Shown here: in pieces, positions 22,201-27,102 of the stretch
How positions within the stretch are numbered: the stretch's first letter is position 1
How the letters are laid out: every line of letters begins with the position of its first letter
Assembly (NCBI RefSeq): GCF_001949145.1
Contig: NW_019091364.1
Coordinates: 219,621 to 246,722, forward strand
DNA length: 27,102 bases
Direction: 5' to 3'
Source of the DNA: Acanthaster planci
Lineage: Eukaryota > Echinodermata > Asteroidea > Valvatida > Acanthasteridae
The notes under the pieces: generated by a model
What the model was told of the DNA's origin: nothing
Seen by the model: the letters and a program-made list of their open reading frames with translations, nothing else
The model's database searches: none
Made by a program: the position numbers and the translations under genes

Positions 22201-25200
22201 GAGGTACCAAATACAAAACTTCGGTTTCATTCTTGCAAAAGAACTGTTATACCACTATCTTTAAAATGTTATGACTTCTTCTGTTGCTTTTACTTCATGC
22301 TAGCTTGACTTTACTTTTAGCACTGTGTGCAAATATGCCTTTGGAAGTGTCTGCTGTTGTCTGGAAATGTAGTCTTGGAATTGTTGTTTGCCATTTTAGC
22401 TGGTGACCTTCAGAACTTGTGGTAATGGAATTGTGGAACCGTCAGAGACATGTGACTGCGGAACGCCAGAGGTAAGAAAATTAATTGGATATATTAGAGT
22501 TGTTTTACCCGGTAGAGAGGATTAATGCAATTTGAGGATTTTAGATGGGTAGGAGAAAATGATTCTGGAAGATTCATACGCCGTCAGCCTTAATGCTTCG
22601 GGATGACAGATATTTGACAGAATTCGAATTGGTCTGTGTATTCCAGGAATGTGTTGATAACCCCTGTTGTGATCCCATAACCTGTCTGCTGACTTCTGGA
22701 AGCCAGTGTGATCAAGGAGAATGCTGCAGTAATTGTCAGGTAAAAAGGATAAATTCAAGTAAACCCCACTTCAGATAAATACTCCAATGGTATGTGGTAA
22801 AATTAGAAGGTGTATGAAAGACAAGATTTGAATGTTTCCACAGTGAAGGAAGTAACATTGTTCAACCAAGACAGACCTCTTATACGAGTCGTAGGGAAAG
22901 TAAGTCATGGAACTTGCAGCATCATCAAGATTAATGCAGAACTTTGATAAAATTGTATCAGCAACTTGGCATGTGAGTATAGGCAGTCTTAAAACCAGCC
23001 AGTGATTTTCCTAAATCATATTTGTTGCTTGTATTTAATGAAAAAACAAGTACTTCCTTTCATGTTTTGTTTTAATAGTTCCTGCCTGCTACAACATTGT
23101 GTAGAGAGAGGATAAATGAATGTGACATCCCTGAGATGTGTTCTGGCACCCTTGGCAGTGTAAGTATGACCTTGTTATTACCCTAAGTTTTACAACTTCT
23201 GCCTCTTTGCTTTGGGGGTGTGTCATTCCAACTGTTGTCAGCTCTTCGTGTGTTTGAAAGGTTGGGAAAATTCTCTACATACCACAGGAATTTTGTCATA
23301 GACTTGTATTTAAATAATATTGCATAACGAGAAAAACTTGGAAATCCTTGGAAATCCAGAAGCGCATGTACATTGCAGCCCACCTTTAGGTTTTTTTTGC
23401 GGTGAACAGAAATGGGGGAGTGTGGCCTATACATGTAACTGGTTGGTTCTTGTGGGTTTGTGACTCCTGATTAGAGGCTCAGGCGTTCCAATTCAGCTGC
23501 TGGCCATATGGTTAGCCACCTTACCCCTACTTACCACCTCTACCCAGGAGTATGGGTGTCGGCACTAGCTGAGGAGTAACCTGTGATGGATCGGCATCAC
23601 ACCCAAAGAGGAATCAACATATTTGTTTGGTTCTAATGAAACTGGAGCTAAATGTTAACCTGATGGGATACCTTTGGCTCATGACAGACTTGGCTTTCTT
23701 TTGCCAGACAGCTTCCATTGCTAACCCTTACTGTCTTTTGAAATGCCTTGGGGTGTGGCAGAACCAGCTTATATAAGGAGATGTCTTAAGGATGTACTAC
23801 CTACATGTAGTTGTATGGAACTTTTAACATCCATCCAGCCATCCGTTTTTTTTTCTGCAGTGTCCTAACAACATCTTCATGCAAGACGGTACGCCATGTA
23901 AAAATGAGACTGTGAGTTCTTGCTACAGTTTTAAATTTTTAAGCTCATATGAGACCCCGTTAATACAAATACAGTATGAATTTTTTCATGTTATCAATTT
24001 TTTTCATGGTTTTAAACTTTTTTATCTATATTCCTTTTCAATGGAATGATGATTTGTTTCTGTAAAGGGGTATTGCTACAATGGACATTGCCCAACAAGA
24101 GACAATCAGTGTGAGGACATTTGGGTAACAGGTATGTACTGTTTGAGGACTGGCATGCATTTTGGTTTTAAAATTTTCCCTTTACAACAAACCTGTGTAA
24201 AACAAGTTCTGTAAATCTCGTTTATGAGTGGAAAGCCACACATAAATTTTTCATTTCAGTTTTCAGCATAAGTTTCAACCTCTGAAGCTAGATGTACCTG
24301 TAGCTCCTTAGAATTCCTTCCATCCCTGAAATGATCTCCAAACTATTTTCCCAAAAATAAAAATAAATTTTTTTCACTGTTAACAACAGCTTTAGAAATA
24401 GTTCACAAAATTCCTTCTTGTTATTCAATCCTCCATTCATAACAGAAATTAATTCCCCACATATATCAGTCAGTGTCATTACCGCACTTGTTGATTGCAA
24501 AACCTTATTTTAACTACAAATCCTTGATAATGTTTTCAAGGTGCTACATCTGCTGAAGTGTGCCTGCCTCTTAATAACTTAGCTGCTTTCCCGTTTGGTC
24601 ATTGTGGCTACACCATTGGTGACCAGCTCTTGTATTCGGACTGCTCAAGTGCAGAGTAAGTTTCCAACCCCAAACGTTGAGAAATTCCTTGAATTATAGA
24701 AAGATAGGTTTGAATGTAGATAGAATTTTTAAATATGGTTGGAAATGTTTGGAGTGAACCCAATATGCTTGATTGAGTTTCTTGTTTTGCTTGACAGGGC
24801 AAGCACTATTGCTCAAGCAAAGTGTGGTCTTCTACACTGTAAAAATACTGCGTTTTCCTTCTTTCCTTACGGCATATCGCCACGAGGAAACACCTTCGGA
24901 GAATACTGTGTGTGAGTAAACCCAAAAGACCAATATTTTTATTATTGAACCTCGTTTTTTCAGCCCCCAACATGGTAATTTAGCCATTAAGCCCATGCCA
25001 TGGTGTTTTGACCAGTCACTTTCGTAATTATGCCGCATTAAAGTGCATGACAAATGACTGACAGGTGTTACACATGTCCCTGGACTATCTGTAGTACAGC
25101 ATTAGGACCATGCTATTTTACCGTGTCTGCAGTAGGTGGAACTGAATGGATTATTCTATTAAACAAGCACAGTAGTTGTTGGGGCTGTAGAGGTTTTTAC

Positions 25201-27102
25201 ATTACATGATGGGCAAAGGCATTATCAGGATGAGTACCTTGTCCATGGAGGTGTGTGCATTTTTGAATCTGTCTACATGTATTTCTGTTGGCAGTTTCAT
25301 TTATGCCAAAATGTTGACAGGTTTCAAAGGCACACGTGGTCCATGCACATCTGTGTAAATTTAGTGCTGATCATCAAAATCACATGACTGAAAGTCCTTT
25401 ACAGCACTGCTTTTAGAAATTGTAGATCAGTTTGTGGAGATGGACCTTTCTTCTCTGTCTTTCTATCCATTCAGGGCACTTTGGGTTTTGGATCTTAGCC
25501 AAGCTGATGCTGTCAATCCTTCAGATGTGGTTGATGGTACAAAGTGCGATGATGGAATGGTAGGATACTGACGGGTTAATAGTAGTAGTTGTATTGTTTG
25601 GTTCTTGCAGTGTTCAGTACCTACAAGTATTTTAGCAGCCACTCAGTGAAGTCTGGCTGTGGCTGAGTGGTTGTATGTCTGCCGTAGTCAGCAGAGAGGG
25701 TCTTTGAATCTAACCAGAGCAATTTACCGTAACCATTTGAAGAACAAACATTTTTAATAGAAAATACTTAACCCTAACAGTCCACAATCCTCCAATTTTA
25801 ACACCCTACATGTAGGGTTTTAGGGTTAATTAATGTTAGAGTTGATGTTCATATGTATTGGCAATCATTCATATCCTCAAATACCAGAATCCAAGAAATG
25901 TATAGACAAATGACATTTAGTTAGGTCTGAAGCTTTCTTATTCCAGAAAAGTGGGATTTGCAGCTTTTGAATAGTAATTATGAAGACCCAAAATATTGCG
26001 AGGACATGCCAGCCTGTATTCCGAGGTTGCAATTATTTCCAATCATGACTCTTTTTGCAGAGCCAAACAGCATCTAGAGGTTCCTCATTTATAGTGAGGT
26101 GTCATCAATCTGCATAACAACCTTGCAGGAGGGTGGCTAATCCTTTCACGTGTTTCTCCTTTATCAACAGGTTTGCATGGGTTTCAATTGTGTTTCTTTG
26201 GAGTCTATTGGTCTACCACCCTGCCCGACCAACGTAGAGGGTGCTGTCTGTTCAGGCAACGGGGTAAGTGTCTTTTGAACAAAAGCAGGTTTTAAGTAAA
26301 TAAGGATGGATATAGAGAAATTTGTTCAGATTCACTTTGGTTGAAATGTGTCTCATTTGGACACAGATTAATTTAAAACAGATCATACAGGGCATTTTTT
26401 TAAAGTAAAGGAGTTGAAATGCTTGGAAAACTATACTTGGTGTCCTGATGTTTTCATCAAATGTAAAATTGTAACATTCCAAAATTCTTTTAACACAAGC
26501 CATCTCCTATACGACAGCTTATCCATGCGGGGAGTTCACATTTGTTCAATTTCACCTTCTTGAGTAAAATGAGATTATTATCGAGCTTAAAATCCTCAAC
26601 ATGCTGCCAGGACTCACAAATGTAGAATAGCATTAACAAACTCCAATTACTGATGAACAGCATTTTCTGTTTCAAAGTGAGGACTTTGCATTCTCAAGTG
26701 TTCGAGAATTTTGGTTCTGCTGTGGTGAAGATGTATTTCATGTTTCTTTCCTCCAGGTGTGCACAAATGAGAATCAGTGTCTTTGCGATCAAGACTGGAC
26801 GGGTGATTCCTGCAATGAAACTGCAACTGTCTTTACAACGTTTGTGGTGCCAACTACAAATTCAACATTTCCTACGCCCCCACCCAGCATCCCACCCCTG
26901 TACCCGACTCCGGAAACAAACATGACCACTCCTACAACCCCATTAACAAATGCAACCTTCCTTCCACCACCACCCAGCATCCCACCCCCATATCCTACTC
27001 CCGGAACCAATGTGACCACACCTACATCCCCATCAACAAATGCAACCTTCCCTCCACCACCACCCAGCATCCCACCCCCATATCCTACTCCTGGAACCAA
27101 CA
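7267..27102 (+). CDS. ADAM-family protein, ADAM11/22/23-like pseudo-protease (partial, 25 exons seen)
   Basis: Coding exons: 7267-7387, 11926-12053, 12230-12300, 13138-13204, 15160-15239, 15613-15676, 16829-16880, 17172-17269, 18074-18139, 18663-18731, 19135-19307, 19613-19700, 20119-20215, 20663-20714, 22089-22203, 22400-22471, 22647-22739, 23079-23159, 23861-23911, 24068-24131, 24541-24655, 24798-24911, 25475-25559, 26171-26263, 26757-27102 (runs off the window). All have GT..AG borders and join in one frame for 818 codons. Order: signal peptide (about 1-35), prodomain with Cys133 and Cys152, furin-type RRARR at 226-230, metalloprotease-like domain (about 231-445), disintegrin domain (about 452-546), cysteine-rich domain (to about 690), EGF-like module (690-722), Pro/Thr-rich repeats (738 on). 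Such ADAMs act at the cell surface as adhesion or receptor partners rather than proteases. The zinc site is degenerate, which with the EGF region argues for the ADAM11/22/23 branch. The first exon is the least certain: it has a signal-peptide-like core and a phase-1 donor fitting exon 2; the ATG at 7291 is an alternative start. Confidence 0.85.
9644..9678. repeat. AT-rich near-palindrome centred on GAATTC
   Basis: CCAATTATTTGATT and AATCAAATATTGG are inverted complements with few mismatches around a GAATTC core. A further ATCAATTATTTGAT follows at about 9684. No function is known. Confidence 0.5.
9898..9941. repeat. Strong short hairpin
   Basis: CATCTTACGCTGCA (9903-9916) and TGCAGCGTAAGATG (9923-9936) are perfect inverted complements with a 6-base loop. 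Allowing one G-T pair, the stem extends to 19 bp (9898-9916 with 9923-9941). It is too short for a typical animal microRNA precursor. Confidence 0.65.
10473..10491 (+). other. Possible G-quadruplex motif
   Basis: Seven G, CACCT, GGG, A, GGG can be read as four G-triplets with loops of 1, 5 and 1 bases. This is sequence potential only. Confidence 0.35.
12301..13137 (+). other. ADAM intron 3
   Basis: It contains several TACATGTA copies, two of them overlapping at about 12409-12421. Nothing else is recognised. Confidence 0.5.
13266..13331. repeat. Palindromic element with TTAGGGTTAACCCTAA core
   Basis: A perfect 24-bp palindrome at 13287-13310 is flanked by 16-bp arms (13266-13281 and 13316-13331) that are complementary at 14 of 16 positions. 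Related sequence with the same TTAACCCTAA arms occurs at 25768-25829, so this is probably a dispersed repeat family. Confidence 0.65.
13448..14920 (-). mobile_element. Degenerate Tc1/mariner transposon
   Basis: The ends are inverted repeats matching at 23 of the first 26 positions (CACTCAtGGAAAAAAG on the left, CACTCAaGGAAAAAAG on the right read inverted). They are flanked by TA on both sides (13446-13447, 14921-14922), the Tc1/mariner target site; the left end carries two extra bases (CA). The length of about 1.47 kb fits the family. It lies in ADAM intron 4, in the opposite orientation to the gene. Confidence 0.85.
13703..14640 (-). pseudogene. Broken Tc1-type transposase
   Basis: Read on the minus strand, the remnants come in the expected order: a helix-turn-helix region (about 14640-14480, with broken pieces of the N-terminal DNA-binding repeat), a basic [15 protein letters not shown] piece (about 14300-14350), VVFSEEKWF (about 14190), [10 protein letters not shown] after a frame change (about 14080), and FQQDNACPN then [15 protein letters not shown] (13800-13950), which carry the second Asp and the final acidic residue of the DDE catalytic triad. 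Several frame changes and in-frame stops separate these blocks, so no full protein can be made. Confidence 0.85.
15677..16828 (+). other. ADAM intron 6
   Basis: No gene or clear mobile element is seen. There is a run of C at about 16223-16232 and one TACATGTA. The exon 6 donor has a competing GTAATC site 8 bases upstream. Confidence 0.45.
17172..18139 (+). other. ADAM exons 8-9: prodomain end and furin-type cleavage site
   Basis: Exon 8 ends with KVHHRR and exon 9 begins ARRDVES, so the dibasic cluster RRARR/D (residues 226-231) is made only after splicing. This is a good proprotein-convertase site at the expected prodomain/metalloprotease border, followed by [10 protein letters not shown], the usual first beta-strand of the metalloprotease fold. 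Confidence 0.75.
17270..18073 (+). other. ADAM intron 8
   Basis: It holds a G run at about 17322-17329 and the palindrome ATATATTCCA-TAAA-TGGAATATAT at 17601-17624, whose centre CCATAAATGG fits the CArG-box consensus for SRF-type factors. Nothing else is recognised. Confidence 0.45.
18507..18669 (+). repeat. 54-55 bp tandem triplication spanning the exon 10 splice acceptor
   Basis: Three head-to-tail copies (18507-18561, 18562-18615, 18616-18669) share GATGAATTGAAGCTGAAGTG and GATATGTTGGTGT, and end in a T-rich tract, an acceptor and ATAAGTA. Copy 3 provides the real splice acceptor and the first 7 bases of exon 10. Copy 1 keeps an intact TTTTACAG. Copy 2 has lost it (TTACAA). Confidence 0.9.
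18732..19134 (+). other. ADAM intron 10
   Basis: AT-rich, with a G run at about 18787-18794. No gene or mobile element is recognised. Confidence 0.4.
19795..20036. mobile_element. Non-autonomous TIR element (MITE) in ADAM intron 12
   Basis: The outer 46 bases of each end are inverted complements at 41 of 46 positions, starting GGGGC-AATTTCATAGAGCTGC and continuing through CAAAATTTGCTT-AGCG. The inner part has no coding sequence. No clear target-site duplication was found, so the exact ends may be off by a few bases. Confidence 0.75.
20119..20215 (+). other. ADAM exon 13: degenerate zinc-binding motif
   Basis: The exon encodes [13 protein letters not shown] at residues 371-383. Active ADAMs have HExxHxxGxxHD. 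Here the first two His are kept (372, 376), but the catalytic Glu is Asp (373), the turn Gly is Tyr (379) and the third zinc His is Asn (382). Loss of the general base and of a metal ligand predicts no protease activity, as is known for ADAM11, ADAM22 and ADAM23. Confidence 0.8.
20905..21038 (+). repeat. Interspersed repeat, copy 1 (plus orientation)
   Basis: It shares long blocks with the reverse complement of 21797-21937: GTCATTCGT, CACCAGCTGCT.GAAATCAA, AATCAGCTGAA.CAGGAC and TGCAACTGTCCA. The other copy has a 14-base insertion after GTCATTCGT that would shift any frame, so this looks like a non-coding repeat. Confidence 0.75.
21797..21937 (-). repeat. Interspersed repeat, copy 2 (minus orientation)
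   Basis: Inverted partner of 20905-21038. This copy also has its own short inverted ends (CAAGGCGTTCGTC and GACGAACACCTTG), which suggests a small MITE of about 130 bp. A perfect 10-bp hairpin (21946-21955 with 21964-21973) lies just outside its end. Confidence 0.7.
22400..23911 (+). other. ADAM exons 16-19: disintegrin domain
   Basis: Four phase-0 exons (22400-22471, 22647-22739, 23079-23159, 23861-23911) encode [15 protein letters not shown], then a Cys-dense stretch ending ECCSNCQ, then the loop [14 protein letters not shown] and [13 protein letters not shown]. The spacing follows the ADAM disintegrin pattern. The loop has NECD in place of the integrin-binding RGD-type tip. Confidence 0.85.
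23440..23620. repeat. Possible degenerate interspersed repeat (retroposon-like tail)
   Basis: The stretch ending GTAACCTGTGATGGATCGGC resembles, from memory, a phrase found at the 3' part of LINE/SINE-type repeats in many marine animal genomes. There is no poly(A) tail or target-site duplication to confirm it. Confidence 0.3.
25768..25829. repeat. Palindromic element related to 13266-13331
   Basis: TTAACCCTAA (25768-25777) faces TTAGGGTTAA (25820-25829), with an inner perfect palindrome ACCCTACATGTAGGGT at 25803-25818. The arms are the same as the core of the element at 13287-13310. Confidence 0.55.
26859..27102 (+). repeat. 90-bp coding minisatellite, Pro/Thr-rich, in ADAM exon 25
   Basis: Two full 90-base units (26859-26948, 26949-27038) and a third cut by the window edge (27039-27102) encode 30-residue repeats of the form N-x-T-F, a poly-Pro block, SIPPxYPTP, then T-N-x-T-T-P-T. 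Each unit carries two N-glycosylation sequons (NST or NAT, and NMT or NVT) and many Ser/Thr flanked by Pro, as in a mucin-like stalk. It follows directly on the EGF-like module. Confidence 0.85.

Larger units (their letters stand above)
23160..26756 (+). other. ADAM introns 18 to 24: remaining intronic DNA
   Basis: The introns between exons 18 and 25 (23160-23860, 23912-24067, 24132-24540, 24656-24797, 24912-25474, 25560-26170, 26264-26756) hold the two repeat candidates at 23440-23620 and 25768-25829 and a few TACATGTA copies. Nothing else is recognised. Confidence 0.4.

Noticed and set aside
26789-27100. Gly/Val-rich open frame on the minus strand
   Set aside because: It is the reverse reading of the Pro/Thr-rich minisatellite, so its repeats are forced by the sense strand.
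1-27102. tRNA, rRNA, CRISPR array or bacterial-style operon
   Set aside because: No cloverleaf, ribosomal RNA or spaced direct-repeat array was seen, and all gene evidence is of spliced animal type.

Overview
The window is animal (metazoan) nuclear DNA. Protein-coding sequence is cut into short exons of 51-664 bases with GT..AG borders, introns run from about 0.15 to 4.5 kb, there is no operon structure, and the non-coding DNA is AT-rich and full of short inverted-repeat elements and a dead Tc1-type transposon. The repeat style (very frequent TACATGTA, many small palindromic elements) and the gene content suggest a marine invertebrate, most likely an echinoderm. That taxonomic guess is inference and is not proved by the sequence.

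Layout. (1) 1588-2576, minus strand: a three-exon gene for a 152-residue single-pass membrane protein (gene A). (2) 4177-5549, plus strand: a three-exon gene for a 307-residue single-pass membrane protein with a long acidic tail (gene B). A and B are transcribed away from each other, share the same intron phases (1 then 2), the same order of parts (signal peptide, very short ectodomain, one membrane helix with a central Pro-x-Gly, Cys at the inner face, acidic tail) and look like an old divergent duplicate pair. I do not recognise the family. The 1.6 kb between their start codons carries a probable MITE with a target-site duplication and a TATA box in front of gene B.

(3) 7267 to beyond 27102, plus strand: an ADAM-family gene, closest by domain content to the ADAM11/22/23 group. 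I could place 25 coding exons that join in one frame for 818 codons: signal peptide, cysteine-containing prodomain, furin-type site, metalloprotease-like domain with a degenerate zinc site (predicted catalytically dead), disintegrin domain, cysteine-rich domain, EGF-like module, then a Pro/Thr-rich 30-residue tandem repeat that runs off the window. The membrane segment, if any, lies beyond the right edge.

(4) The introns of this gene hold a dead Tc1/mariner element (13448-14920), a 242-bp TIR element (19795-20036), a pair of inverted repeat copies in intron 14, several strong palindromes, and a 55-bp tandem triplication that includes the 3' splice site of exon 10. No rRNA, tRNA, CRISPR array or other RNA gene was recognised.

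Exon borders were placed by eye from splice consensus, unbroken frame and family fit. Inner exons of the ADAM gene are well supported. The first exon and the two small membrane-protein genes rest on phase agreement and signal-peptide-like sequence and are less certain. Untranslated regions and transcript ends could not be placed.
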